DNA from: CBDUXP01 sp965371225 [NCBI: uncultured bacterium]
GTDB taxonomy: Bacteria; Abyssobacteria; SURF-5; CBDUXP01
Direction of reading: 5' to 3'
Assembly (NCBI GenBank): GCA_965371225.1
Contig: CBDUXP010000003.1
Span: 1-64,000, forward strand
DNA length: 64,000 bases
Positions within the stretch are counted from its first letter, which is position 1. Each line of letters begins with the position of its first letter. The notes beneath the pieces were generated by a model. It searched no databases, was not told where the DNA came from, and saw only the letters and a program-made list of their open reading frames with translations. This document shows positions 16,959 to 25,768 of this stretch, in pieces. The position numbers and the translations under genes are program-made.

Positions 16959-18011
16959 TCAGGCGGCCGCGGTTTCCGGGGCGGGGGCAGCGGCGCCGGC
17001 GGCTGAAGGCGCGGCCAGGTACAACTGCAAGAAGTGGTGCATGTCCCGTAGGCACGCGCGCGAGCGGAGGATACTCAGGTGGCCCTCCGGATACCGCAGG
17101 ATGGGCGGATGGTCCCAGGCGTGCCAGAGGCGCTCCAAGTCCGCCGCGTAGCACACCCGGTCGTACTTGGCTTCCACGAGCAGCAGGCGGTCGCGCGCGA
17201 TTGCCGGCGGGTGCTGAAACGGATCGAGCGGTTGCAGGAGCGCGTGCACGTCCGCGGCCGTGCCGCCCGCCGCCGCGAAATCTTCGCGCATGACCTGACA
17301 CAGCCCGGACTGAAACAGCGGCCCCACCATGTCCGCGGCGGGAATCATGGCGACGCAGCAGCTCAGGCGCGGTTCCCGCGCGATCGCGAGCAGCCCCATG
17401 ATGCCGCCCATGCTGCACCCCCAGTACCCGACGCGCGGCGCCACCGTCTGCGCCCAGCTCACGGCGGCCTTCACATCCCACACCGATTGCACGTAGCCCT
17501 GCCCGGCGGTGAAGATGTCGCCGGAGAACATCAGTTCCCCGCTCATGAGGCCCGCCGGGGTGCGCCGCATGTGGTAGGGCGGATGCATGAGGCCGAAGGT
17601 CAAGCCGCGGCGACTGACCGCGCGCGCCCACAGGCGGAAGGGCCATTCGTTCAGCCGGTGCGCCCCGGTGAGCACGCCCGGGTAGCCGAGCACGATGCCG
17701 TTCCCCCAACCGTCGCCGGGCCGGTACACGTCGATGTGCACCGTGTCATTCTCCGGGTGCGCGCTGGGGCTCTGACTGGGGAAGCTGACGTGCAGATCGG
17801 GGGTCATCCCGCCGGCGTCGGCCACCTCCTCGACCGTCACCTCGGGCTGGGGTGGGGACTCCAGGCCGGGTGGCTGCAGGGGCGACCCCGCCTGGCGCAG
17901 GGTCTCGAGCGCCTCCGGGTCCGGCTGGTGGCGGTGCCGGCGCAGGCCCAGCGTCGCCAGGATGAGGCGGAAGCCCACATCATCAATAGCGGTGGCCGCG
18001 ACGCGAAGCAT
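16959..18011 (-). CDS. Alpha/beta hydrolase
   Basis: A 350-residue protein with the nucleophile elbow GCSMGG, an acid residue in AKYDRVCY, and a C-terminal histidine in PEGHLSIL. Residues GYPGVLTGAH look like the oxyanion strand region. It resembles the abhydrolase-18 and acyl-esterase groups more than classical lipases. The N-terminal 80 residues are variable and Pro/Gln-rich. There is no clear signal peptide after the ATG at 18009-18011; the open frame extends further upstream, but into Arg-rich sequence unlike protein. The substrate is unknown. Confidence 0.7.
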   Translation of the reverse strand: MLRVAATAIDDVGFRLILATLGLRRHRHQPDPEALETLRQAGSPLQPPGLESPPQPEVTVEEVADAGGMTPDLHVSFPSQSPSAHPENDTVHIDVYRPGDGWGNGIVLGYPGVLTGAHRLNEWPFRLWARAVSRRGLTFGLMHPPYHMRRTPAGLMSGELMFSGDIFTAGQGYVQSVWDVKAAVSWAQTVAPRVGYWGCSMGGIMGLLAIAREPRLSCCVAMIPAADMVGPLFQSGLCQVMREDFAAAGGTAADVHALLQPLDPFQHPPAIARDRLLLVEAKYDRVCYAADLERLWHAWDHPPILRYPEGHLSILRSRACLRDMHHFLQLYLAAPSAAGAAAPAPETAAA

Positions 18012-18187
18012 GGATGCACTCTCGCCCACCGGGCGTGGCTTGTCAAGCGAACGGCGGCGGTGAACGGCGCGGGCGCGGCGCGGGGTGCCGGCCTGATAGA
18101 ATCGCGGGCGAACGCGGCGCCAGGCGCGCCGCAAGGCCCCGGCGGGCGCCCAGAGTGGGGGGACTCGCCGGCGGGGGGAGGCATGCC

Positions 18188-19060
18188 ATGCCCGTGCGTA
18201 GCGCTGCGGTGGGGGCGCAAACCGAACCGCAGATTGTGGAGATCACCACCCGCGCGACCATGGCGTTCGCCGCCGGAGTGGGGGATGCGAATCCGGCGTA
18301 CTTGGACGACGCCGCAGCCGACGGAGTGGTCGCGCCGCCGACCATGTGCGCCGCCCTCGAATGGCCTCTTGCGCTCGCGGTGCGGCGCATCGGCGAGCTG
18401 GGCTTAACCGACGACGAGGCGTTGCGCATCGTTCACGCCGAACAGGATTCGGAATTCCACCGGCTCATCCGGCCGGGCGACCGCCTGCGCACGGAGGCCA
18501 CCATCGTGCAGGTGCGGGCCATCAAACCGGGCGCGTATCTGCTTACGAAATTCGCGACCGTGGACGATGCCACGAACGATCCCGTCGTCACGACTTTCTC
18601 GGCGTCCATCGCGCGGGGCGTCGAGGTGGACGGCGATGACTTGCAGGTGGAGGGACCGCAGCCGCTGCGGACCGCGGCGGACGAGCCGACCATGCCGGGC
18701 ACCGTCGCCATCGGGATCACCCCGGAAGCGGCGCACGTGTACACCGAATGCGCGAATATCTGGAATCCTATCCACACGGAGCGGCGCGTGGCGCTCGCGG
18801 CGGGCCTGCCGGAGATCATCCTGCACGGGACGGCGCTCTGGGCGATTGCGGCCCGCGAACTGGTGAACCGGTGCGCCGACGGCGACCCCGCGCGGCTCAA
18901 GCGCCTCGCCGGCCGCTTCTCGGCGATGGTGGTGCCCGGAAGCACGGTGGCCCTGCAGTACGGGTTGCAGCGCGGTGAACCGGCGACGGTGCCGTTCATC
19001 ATGCGTAACACCGTCGGCGACACGGCCATCTCCCACGGCGCCGCCCTGCTCGCGCCCTAA
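18188..19060 (+). CDS. MaoC-like hydratase/dehydratase, double hot-dog
   Basis: A 290-residue protein with an N-terminal FAS1-like dehydratase half and a C-terminal MaoC half. The C-terminal half has the hydratase motif NPIHTERRVALAAGLPEI followed by ILHGTALW, where Asn and His are the active-site positions. The N-terminal half has GVGDANPAYLDD and VVAPPTMCAAL. It would hydrate a 2-enoyl-CoA, or dehydrate a 3-hydroxyacyl-CoA. The ATG at 18188 has GGGGGAGG 7 bases upstream. A TAGAAT hexamer at 18097-18102 may be the -10. It is divergent from the hydrolase gene. Confidence 0.82.
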   Translation: MPVRSAAVGAQTEPQIVEITTRATMAFAAGVGDANPAYLDDAAADGVVAPPTMCAALEWPLALAVRRIGELGLTDDEALRIVHAEQDSEFHRLIRPGDRLRTEATIVQVRAIKPGAYLLTKFATVDDATNDPVVTTFSASIARGVEVDGDDLQVEGPQPLRTAADEPTMPGTVAIGITPEAAHVYTECANIWNPIHTERRVALAAGLPEIILHGTALWAIAARELVNRCADGDPARLKRLAGRFSAMVVPGSTVALQYGLQRGEPATVPFIMRNTVGDTAISHGAALLAP

Positions 19061-19105
19061 CAGCGGCGCGAGGGTGCGAGCGCGTGTCTGGGCCGTGCGG
19101 ACCGC

Positions 19106-20500
19106 CTAGAACGTGAACACGGTCTGGACGTACCACCAGTCGGCGTCGTCGTCCGGGCCCGAGTCGTCCACGAAATCCCCGGTGAAGAAGTGGCTGTAGC
19201 CGCCCTGGAGTATCCAGTGCTTGTAGAACGTCCACTTGGCCGTCAGGTCGAGTTCCGTGCCCACGAACGCATCCGCTTGCGCCGTCGCGGGCCGGATGAC
19301 GCCGCCGCCCGCGTTCTGCCAGGGCGCCCGGCTGGGCTCGGCGAGCCAGAAGGCGTGGTAGTCGAGCTTCAGCAGGAGGGATTTGTAGGGCTTTGCCGAT
19401 AGCTCCAGTTGCGCGTTGTGCAGGTTCCGCCACCCAAAGCGGTCCATGTATCCATAGTGGAGGTGATTAGTGGGGAAGAGGTTGTCGAACGTGTTGTTCT
19501 CCCCGTCGGTCGGATCGTCGTCACCGGACGCGAAGTTATATTGCGCGCCGACTCGCGGGGTGGCCGCGACGTTCTGGAACGTGTAGCCGCCGCCCAGGTG
19601 CAGCGCGAACGCCTGGTGCTCCAGGGCGCTGGTGAATTTCCCGTCCTGATAGACCACCTCCCCGTCCACGTCGACCGCTTTGTCCGCCAGCAGCTTCGCC
19701 TCGAATCGCATGCCGACGGAATGCGTCTCGCGGCCGTCGATACTCCCTGGCCCGATGTCGTCCTGCTCGTGGCGAAGGTAGTACAGCTCCGTCTTGCCCC
19801 AGTCGTAGCCGTGATACTGCACGTAGACACCGGACAGGTTGTTGTTCGGGTCGTTGTTATTCGCGTGCCCGTCGAACGGGGTCACCACGTCGTTGTAGAA
19901 CGCGTGCAGCCACCACGTCTCTTCCTCCCACGCCGCCCGCACGCCTTGGAACGACCGGCCCACGTTGCTCCACGCAAACGCGCCCACGAGGCGCTCGTTC
20001 CCGTAGGCCAGGGCATACCGCCCGCCCCGGAGGGTGAGCTGCGGGATGTCCGCCAGGTTCCGCACCTCCGCGTACGCCTGGAAGATGTCCAGCCGGTCCT
20101 GCGACGCGCCCGGGCCGAACCGCACGGTGCGCGAGTTATTGTTATCCAGCTCATAGGCGTGGGAACTCTGCAGCTCCCCGACGAGGCGCAGGTTCTCGTG
20201 CGCCTGCAGGTCCGCCTTCAGCCGAAAGCGCAGGAGCCCCCAGGTTTCATCCAGGAAATCGCGGTTGACGCTGTCGTTGAAGTCGAACTCGCTGCGCGAT
20301 TCGACCCGATTGCGAATAGAGCCGCTGAGCGTGAGTTTGCCGTCGCCGTAGGTGGTGTAGTCCTCGACCCAGCCGAAGGGATCTTCCCCCTCCTGTTTCA
20401 GCAGGTCGGCCTCGACATCGAACCCCGCCGCGGGCATCGCCGCAAGCAACGTCCCGACCATTGCAGCGCCCCACCAGGCCCCGTACCGTGTCGCCCGCAT
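19106..20500 (-). CDS. Outer-membrane beta-barrel porin, alginate-export (AlgE-like) family
   Basis: A 464-residue protein with a signal peptide (WWGAAMVGTLLAAMPAAG) and alternating aromatic/hydrophobic strands throughout, ending in TVFTF: a C-terminal Phe is the usual signal for barrel insertion. The N-terminal pattern LRFRLKADLQAHENLRLVGE, then LRGGRYALAYGNERLVG, matches the alginate-export family. Acidic Asn/Asp loops (NNNDPNNN, SGDDDPTDGENN) are probably extracellular. The start has AGAGGAGA 7 bases upstream. Divergence from the nitrite/sulfite reductase gene suggests it may pass an anion or small acid related to that pathway, which is inference only. Confidence 0.78.
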   Translation of the reverse strand: MRATRYGAWWGAAMVGTLLAAMPAAGFDVEADLLKQEGEDPFGWVEDYTTYGDGKLTLSGSIRNRVESRSEFDFNDSVNRDFLDETWGLLRFRLKADLQAHENLRLVGELQSSHAYELDNNNSRTVRFGPGASQDRLDIFQAYAEVRNLADIPQLTLRGGRYALAYGNERLVGAFAWSNVGRSFQGVRAAWEEETWWLHAFYNDVVTPFDGHANNNDPNNNLSGVYVQYHGYDWGKTELYYLRHEQDDIGPGSIDGRETHSVGMRFEAKLLADKAVDVDGEVVYQDGKFTSALEHQAFALHLGGGYTFQNVAATPRVGAQYNFASGDDDPTDGENNTFDNLFPTNHLHYGYMDRFGWRNLHNAQLELSAKPYKSLLLKLDYHAFWLAEPSRAPWQNAGGGVIRPATAQADAFVGTELDLTAKWTFYKHWILQGGYSHFFTGDFVDDSGPDDDADWWYVQTVFTF

Positions 20501-20561
20501 GTGTGGTCTCCTCTTCCCCGCTTGGAGGCAGTGTGCACCGCTCCTCGTGGTGACGTAAATA

Positions 20562-20590
20562 ATCATAATAAAAGACCTGGGTATCCTCAA
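20562..20590 (-). promoter_or_regulatory. Sigma-70-type promoter for the porin gene
   Basis: On the minus strand: TTGAGG (20585-20590), a 17-base spacer, then TATGAT (20562-20567). Transcription would start near 20555, leaving a leader of about 55 bases before the ATG. The -35 overlaps the direct repeat pair at 20578-20601. Confidence 0.65.
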
Positions 20591-20601
20591 TGGGTATCCT
20601 C
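20578..20601. repeat. Tandem direct repeat (11 bp twice) at the porin promoter
   Basis: TGGGTATCCTC occurs at 20578-20588 and again at 20591-20601, 13 bases apart. This spacing places the two sites close to one helical turn apart over the -35 of the porin promoter, as expected for a regulator site. Confidence 0.6.
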
Positions 20602-20667
20602 GAATTGAACGAAGACGGTGCCGGTATGTCTTGCCCTGCTGGACCGGGCATGCTATGTTCGCGCAGG

Positions 20668-20681
20668 GATAGATAACTATC
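20668..20681. promoter_or_regulatory. Inverted repeat upstream of the nitrite/sulfite reductase gene
   Basis: GATAG-ATAA-CTATC is a perfect 5-bp inverted repeat with a 4-base centre, followed directly by TTGACC. It lies about 125 bases upstream of the reductase start and could be an operator. No family consensus was recognised. Confidence 0.4.
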
Positions 20682-20806
20682 TTGACCGAAATAGTCGTCT
20701 TTAGGGACTTTGCGCGCGCGCCACGCGGCGGCCAGAGTGAAGGCATGCAGAATCCCGCGTGGGGCGGGCGGATACCCGGTCGCCGCCCGGGAAGGGGATA
20801 GGACCG

Positions 20807-22987
20807 ATGGAAGTCGATCTAAGCCGTGTAGACGCCGTCCACGCGAAGGAGATTCGCGAGATGGTGGAAGAGATCGCGAAGAAGGAAGCGGGCAGCGTCT
20901 CCCATACCCAGTTCCTGGGTTTTCGCCTGCAACAGGGCGTGTACGGGCAGCGGGAGGTGGTGGACGTCCAGATGGTGCGCTGCAAAATCCCCGGCGGCGT
21001 CATCACGGGCGACCAACTGACCAAGCTCGCGCAGATCGGCCGGCGCTGGACCCACCAGATCGCCCATCTCACCACCCGGCAAGACATTCAGTGGCACTAC
21101 GTGAAGCTGCACGACGCGCCCCAGGTGCTGGCCGAACTGGCCGAGGCGGGAATCACCACCCGCGAAGCCTGCGGCAACACGGTCCGCAACGTGACGTGCG
21201 ACGTGTTCGCGGGGGTGCAGGCGGACGAGCCGTTCGACGTGACCCCGCACGCGTGCGCGTTGAGTGCGTTCCTGCTGCGGCACCCGTTGAACAAGAGCCT
21301 GGCCCGCAAATTCAAGATCACCTTTAGCGGCAGCCCGGCCGACCACGGCCTGACGGCGATGCACGACATCGGCCTGCGCGCGGAGATGCGCGATGGGCAG
21401 GAAGGCTTCCGCGTGGTCATCGGCGGCGCCCTGGGCAACAGCCCGCAAGAGGCGGCGCTGCTCACCGACTTCGTGCCGACGCGGGACGTGCCGCGGTTGG
21501 CGGAGGCGGTGCTGTCCATCTTCGAGCGGCACGGGGACAAGACGAACCGAAACCGGGCGCGCATGAAGTTTGTCCTGCGCCGCCTCGGGATTGACGTGTT
21601 GCGCACGCAGATCATGGAGGTCTTCGAACAACTGGGCGCCGACCACCGGGGCGCGGATTTCGTGGAGACCTACGTGGCCGAGCACGGCGAGGAAACCCCC
21701 CGCCCCACCGGCTGGGACGGGCCCGCCACGGATGCCGCGAACCCCGCGTATCAAACGTGGCTGCGGACGAACGTGCGGCCCCAGAAGCAGGACGGCTATT
21801 CCACCGTCGCGGTGAAATTGACCCTGGGGGATATCCACGTGGACAAGCTGGAGCGGCTCGGGCCGCTGGTGGAGGCCATCACCGGCGCGCCGGTGCGCCT
21901 GATGCTGACGCAGGACGTGCTGCTGCGCTGGGTGCCGACCGCGGACCTGCCCAAGCTGCACGCGGCGCTGGCGGACATGGGCCTGGCGGATGCGGGGGCG
22001 TTCAGTCTCGCGAACGTCACGTGCTGCCCCGGCGCGCAGACCTGCAACCTGGGGATCACCTCGAGCCGCGGCCTCGCCGAGGACCTCTCCGCCATTTGGG
22101 CCCCGAAGAACGGCGAGCTGGCCGACGTGGATGACGTGCGCATCAAGATCAGCGGGTGCCCGAATTCCTGCGGCCAACACCACGTGGCGAGTATCGGGTT
22201 CCACGGCGCCGCGCGGAAAGTGAACGGCAAGCTGACGCCCCATTACGAACTGTACCTGGGCGGCGGCTGCGGGGACACTACCGCGCACTTCAGTAAGGGC
22301 ATCAAGAAGGTCCCGGCCAAGAAGGCGGCGGCGGTGGTCGAGATATTGATCGAGACCTATCGCGCGCAGCGCCAGGAGGGACAGCGCTTTGACGACTGGG
22401 CCCGCACCCTCGATCGCAAAGCCGTCAGCGCGATCGTGGATCCCGTGATCGCGCTCCCCGATCCGGCCGAGGATCCCGACGCATACCGGGATTACTTCGG
22501 GGAGGGGCAAGACTTCAGCATCGACGGCCGCGGACAGGGCGAGTGCGCGGGCACGGTCAGCAACAACATCGAGGAAAAGCTCACGCTGAGCCGCGGGATG
22601 CTCGAACGGGCGGAGGCCGACACGGCGGACGGGAAATGGCGCGCCGCCTACGGGCAGATCGACCGCGCCGTCGTGGCGGCCGCGCGGGCGCTGCTGTTCA
22701 CGGAAGGCATGGACCACGACACCGACGGCGAGGCGGTCACCGCCTTTCAGAAGCTGGTGCTGGACTTGGGCGTGGTGGCGGACGTCTTCGAGGCGTTGGT
22801 GAACTCGGTCGGCCGCACGCCGGAGACGGTCGACGAAGGGACGGTGCGGCCGCGACTGGACCTGGCGCACGCGTTCCTGACCAGTTGCGACCGCGCGTAC
22901 CAGTTCATCTTGAAACACGAAAAGCTGCGGCTCAAATCGGTGGCGGAAATGGACGCCGCGGAAGCCGTGGAAGCCGCGAACGCTTAG
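20807..22987 (+). CDS. Siroheme nitrite/sulfite reductase with an extra C-terminal helical (HEPN-like) domain
   Basis: A 726-residue protein. Residues 1 to about 560 form the ferredoxin-type nitrite/sulfite reductase with its two pseudo-repeats (FRLQQGVYGQR and KIPGG in the first half). The 4Fe-4S/siroheme cysteines are Cys407 and Cys413 (CPGAQTC) and Cys451 and Cys455 (CPNSC). It reduces nitrite to ammonia or sulfite to sulfide with six electrons; sequence alone does not choose. Residues about 585-726 are an extra all-helical domain (LSRGMLERAEADTADGKW, then AYGQIDRAVVAAARALL) that looks like a HEPN domain. There is no signal peptide, so it is cytoplasmic. The ATG at 20807 follows GGGGATAGGA; an earlier in-frame ATG at 20759 lacks support. 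Confidence 0.85.
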   Translation: MEVDLSRVDAVHAKEIREMVEEIAKKEAGSVSHTQFLGFRLQQGVYGQREVVDVQMVRCKIPGGVITGDQLTKLAQIGRRWTHQIAHLTTRQDIQWHYVKLHDAPQVLAELAEAGITTREACGNTVRNVTCDVFAGVQADEPFDVTPHACALSAFLLRHPLNKSLARKFKITFSGSPADHGLTAMHDIGLRAEMRDGQEGFRVVIGGALGNSPQEAALLTDFVPTRDVPRLAEAVLSIFERHGDKTNRNRARMKFVLRRLGIDVLRTQIMEVFEQLGADHRGADFVETYVAEHGEETPRPTGWDGPATDAANPAYQTWLRTNVRPQKQDGYSTVAVKLTLGDIHVDKLERLGPLVEAITGAPVRLMLTQDVLLRWVPTADLPKLHAALADMGLADAGAFSLANVTCCPGAQTCNLGITSSRGLAEDLSAIWAPKNGELADVDDVRIKISGCPNSCGQHHVASIGFHGAARKVNGKLTPHYELYLGGGCGDTTAHFSKGIKKVPAKKAAAVVEILIETYRAQRQEGQRFDDWARTLDRKAVSAIVDPVIALPDPAEDPDAYRDYFGEGQDFSIDGRGQGECAGTVSNNIEEKLTLSRGMLERAEADTADGKWRAAYGQIDRAVVAAARALLFTEGMDHDTDGEAVTAFQKLVLDLGVVADVFEALVNSVGRTPETVDEGTVRPRLDLAHAFLTSCDRAYQFILKHEKLRLKSVAEMDAAEAVEAANA

Positions 22988-23318
22988 GGCCCGCGCCGCG
23001 TCCACTCGCGCGGCCCCTCGGCGCAAACCCGACTCAATTCCTCCGGTTCCGGACCCGCTTGGGCCACTGTGAGCCGTCTTACAGCCTCCCCGTGCTCTCG
23101 CTTGAATACTTGCCCCGCGGACACGGAGGGGTATGCCGAGGGGTCCTCAGCCGGAAGCGCTCCGGTCGGCCGCGCCAAGCGGGGCCGGACGAGCCAGAGC
23201 GCGTTCGCACTTGCGCGCTGCACGAACGGGTGTAGCGGGCCAGTCGGCGTTGTCGGGCCGTGGGCGTGAGTACCCGGATTCCGGAAACGTTTCGACACAC
23301 ACCATAGGGAGGAACAGT
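22988..23318. other. Intergenic region before the cytochrome genes
   Basis: 331 bases without a convincing gene. The sequence is GC-rich. Near the 3' end it has a palindromic TTCCGGAA and then the strong ribosome-binding site AGGGAGGA of the cytochrome gene. No standard promoter hexamer pair was recognised. Confidence 0.5.
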
Positions 23319-23900
23319 ATGAAGCGCACGATCGCCCTGGCAGTCGCGGCCACGTTCGCGGTGGCCACCACGGTGGCATGGGCCGGCAGCCTCAATGAGC
23401 CGCTGACCGACGCCGACAAGCAGATGATGAAGAACGGCGCCATGAAGAACATGGACCGCATCATGCACGGCATGGGGCCGCAAGGCATGATGGAGTACCT
23501 GGCGGCGGCACAGCAAACCTCGATGGCGAACGGCAAGCGGCTGTTCAGCAACACCGGCCTCAGCACGAACAACCGGAGCTGCGCCACGTGTCACCCGGGC
23601 GGCGGCACCACCGGCGGCGAAGTGGAAACCCCCATGCCCAGCGAAGCGACCGGCAAGCCGTACAAGCTCCCGGTCCCGTCGCTGATCGGCGCGGCGGCCA
23701 CGTTCCCCAAGTTCAAGGTGCCGAACGACAAGGTCATCACCCTGGCGATGATGAACAACAACTGCAAGATGATGTTCCTCGGCTCCCGCCCCCTGGCGTT
23801 GGATAGCGCAGAGGCGCGCGACCTGGCCGCGTACGTGGCGTCCCTGAGCAATGAGGAGCGCGTGGACGTGGGCAAGATGCCCCGGATGATGATGAAGTAG
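23319..23900 (+). CDS. Periplasmic c-type cytochrome with one CxxCH, related to dihaem cytochromes
   Basis: A 193-residue exported protein (signal TIALAVAATFAVATTVAWAG). One haem site, CATCH, lies at 88-92. The C-terminal half (NNNCKMMFLGSRPLALDS, then AEARDLAAYVASLS) resembles the second half of dihaem cytochromes of the SoxA/thiosulfate-dehydrogenase kind, but Cys149 is not part of a CxxCH. The protein is rich in methionine (MGPQGMMEY, MPRMMMK). It probably carries electrons in the periplasm. The start has an excellent AGGGAGGA site. It is the first of three tightly linked genes. Confidence 0.8.
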   Translation: MKRTIALAVAATFAVATTVAWAGSLNEPLTDADKQMMKNGAMKNMDRIMHGMGPQGMMEYLAAAQQTSMANGKRLFSNTGLSTNNRSCATCHPGGGTTGGEVETPMPSEATGKPYKLPVPSLIGAAATFPKFKVPNDKVITLAMMNNNCKMMFLGSRPLALDSAEARDLAAYVASLSNEERVDVGKMPRMMMK

Positions 23901-23917
23901 CGTACGGGACGCAACAT

Positions 23918-24949
23918 TTGACAACCCGACGTTGTGGTAGGGGGCCCCTCACAGGCATAAGCCTCGGGGCCCTCCTTCTCTGTCTCCTGCCGGCGTTCGC
24001 GCGTGCCGACGACGACCCGTGGGCGGGCACACCGCAGCAGGCGTTCTTTGAGAGCACGGTGCAGCAGCGCTACCAGTGCGTCACGTGCCATACGATCATG
24101 GAGGGCGGGGGGACGGTCGGGCCGATCCTCAACCAGGTGGGGCGACGGCGGTCCGAGGCCTGGATTCGGCGCTGGCTTGCCGATCCGCAAGCGATAAAGC
24201 CGGGCACCAAGATGCCCCGGTTCGAGTTCAGGCCCGAAGAATTCGAAGAGGCCGTCGCGCATCTGAGCAGGCTGAGCATGCCCGTGGACAGCCAGACGAT
24301 CCTCGCGGGCGCCGGGTCCGACGCGGCGAAGGGCGAGGCGCTGTTTCAGGCCTACGACTGTTACGCTTGCCACCGGGTCGGGGCGGACGGCCGGTTCGTG
24401 GGGCCGGACCTGACCTGGGTCGGCGTGCGCAAGCGCCGGGAGTGGGAGCGGGTGTGGCTGCGCGAACCGGACGCGTTCAAACCGGGCACCTTCATGCCGG
24501 ACTTTGGGCTGACCGCGCCCGAGGTGGAGGCGTTGACTGCGTTCCTGCATGGGCTGGAGGGTCAGCGGAACGAAGAGGCGCAGGCCTGGGAGTTCCGGAT
24601 GAACTTCTTTCTCATCAACGACCCGGACGAAGCGGGCGAGTTGGTCTTCAAGCGGATGGCGTGCTGGAGCTGTCACGGGGAGGGCGGCGCCGGCGGCGTG
24701 CCGAACCCGAACATGGCGCCGGACGAAGTGATGCCGCCGCTGCGCACGGCGACGGTGGACTACACGCGGGACGCGCTGTGGGAACGCCTGCGCGTGCGGC
24801 ACGTGCCGGAGGCGCTCGATCCCGCCCAGCCCGCGCCGCCGTTCGACTGCCCGCCCCTCGCGACCGCGCTGACCGAGTCCGAGTTCGACCTGCTGTACGC
24901 GTATTTGCAAACCCTGGCGCCGAAGAAACGCGAATGGAAGTTCAAGTAA
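23918..24949 (+). CDS. Tri-haem periplasmic c-type cytochrome (three monohaem domains)
   Basis: A 343-residue protein, from a TTG start, with a signal sequence ISLGALLLCLLPAFARA. The three haem motifs are CVTCH (54-58), CYACH (148-152) and CWSCH (249-253), spaced about 100 residues apart. Candidate axial methionines lie in GTKMPRF and GTFMPDF. The first two domains are alike (GPILNQVG and GPDLTWVG; IRRWLADPQAIKPGTKMP and WERVWLREPDAFKPGTFMP), which suggests an internal duplication. It should transfer electrons in the periplasm. The TTG start follows only a weak ribosome-binding site, so the true start may differ. Its stop overlaps the next ATG (TAATG). Confidence 0.83.
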   Translation: MTTRRCGRGPLTGISLGALLLCLLPAFARADDDPWAGTPQQAFFESTVQQRYQCVTCHTIMEGGGTVGPILNQVGRRRSEAWIRRWLADPQAIKPGTKMPRFEFRPEEFEEAVAHLSRLSMPVDSQTILAGAGSDAAKGEALFQAYDCYACHRVGADGRFVGPDLTWVGVRKRREWERVWLREPDAFKPGTFMPDFGLTAPEVEALTAFLHGLEGQRNEEAQAWEFRMNFFLINDPDEAGELVFKRMACWSCHGEGGAGGVPNPNMAPDEVMPPLRTATVDYTRDALWERLRVRHVPEALDPAQPAPPFDCPPLATALTESEFDLLYAYLQTLAPKKREWKFK

Positions 24950-25680
24950 TGCCCATGATTCACCAATGGCGACTCGCGTGTGCGGGTTCCCTCGCTGCCA
25001 TGCTGCTGGCCGGCCCGGGTGCCGCCGTCGCGTACGAAGAGGCGACCGTCGAGAACGGCGGGACCGTCGCCGGGCGTATCTGGTTTCCCGGCGAACACCC
25101 GGAATCGGAATCCTTCAAGGTGCCCAAGGACAATCACGTCTGCGGCATCCGGAAGCGCGATCAGACCTTCATCGTCGACGGCACGTCCGGCGGCTTGAAG
25201 AACGCGGTCATCGAAATCGTGGGCGTCAGCGCCGGCAAGCCGCTCGCGCTGCCCGGCCCTACACTGGACCAGGCGGAGTGTACCTATGTGCCGCACCTGC
25301 AGGTCGCCGCGCTCGGCACGCAAGTCGTGATTACGAATAGCGACCCGATCTTGCACAACATCCATGCGTGGGTGGGTGACAAGACGCTCTTCAACGTGGC
25401 GCAACCGCCGGTGGGCAAGCTGCAGTTCAGGCAAGACCTTGCCGAGGTGGGGCCGGTGCGCGTCGTGTGCGACGTGCACGATTGGATGGCGGCGTATGTT
25501 TACGTGGTGGACCACCCGTACGTGGCGGTCACGGATGCGGCCGGGCGGTTTACGATTCCCGACGTTCCCCCCGGCACGTACACCCTCAAGGTGTGGCACG
25601 AAGGCCTTGGCGAAGTCACGCGCGAGGTGACGGTTACCGCCGGCGACACCGCGACCGAAGACTTCGAAATCGGCAAGTAG
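24949..25680 (+). CDS. Cupredoxin-like methylamine-utilisation-type protein with carboxypeptidase-regulatory domain
   Basis: A 243-residue exported protein (signal CAGSLAAMLLAGPGAAVA). The cupredoxin part has likely copper ligands His136 (LHNIHAW), Cys174 and His177 (VCDVHDWM) and Met180. The C-terminal part (GRFTIPDVPPGTYTLKVWHE) is a carboxypeptidase-regulatory-like beta sandwich. This fusion is common in proteins labelled methylamine utilisation protein. It would be a periplasmic copper electron carrier. Overlap with the cytochrome stop codon indicates that the two are cotranslated. No methylamine dehydrogenase genes are present nearby. Confidence 0.75.
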   Translation: MPMIHQWRLACAGSLAAMLLAGPGAAVAYEEATVENGGTVAGRIWFPGEHPESESFKVPKDNHVCGIRKRDQTFIVDGTSGGLKNAVIEIVGVSAGKPLALPGPTLDQAECTYVPHLQVAALGTQVVITNSDPILHNIHAWVGDKTLFNVAQPPVGKLQFRQDLAEVGPVRVVCDVHDWMAAYVYVVDHPYVAVTDAAGRFTIPDVPPGTYTLKVWHEGLGEVTREVTVTAGDTATEDFEIGK

Positions 25681-25768
25681 CACCGCGCCGGCTGCTGGGA
25701 TGGCGCGTGCGGGCGGAAGTGACCGAGGGTACAGTACAGGCGTTGATCCGTGACGTGATCGTGAGCCA

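Larger units (their letters stand above)
20501..20806. other. Divergent intergenic region with promoter and operator-like repeats
   Basis: 306 bases without a gene. It is clearly richer in A+T than its flanks and holds a strong minus-strand promoter, two direct repeats and one inverted repeat (listed separately). No small reading frame with a ribosome-binding site was seen. Confidence 0.6.

Noticed and set aside
16890-17709. Upstream extension of the exported repeat protein to a 741-residue frame
   Set aside because: The added part is antisense to the hydrolase gene and would bury the signal peptide in the middle of the protein.
20819-23026. Large minus-strand frame opposite the nitrite/sulfite reductase
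   Set aside because: No motifs; the plus strand has the complete conserved reductase with correct cysteines.
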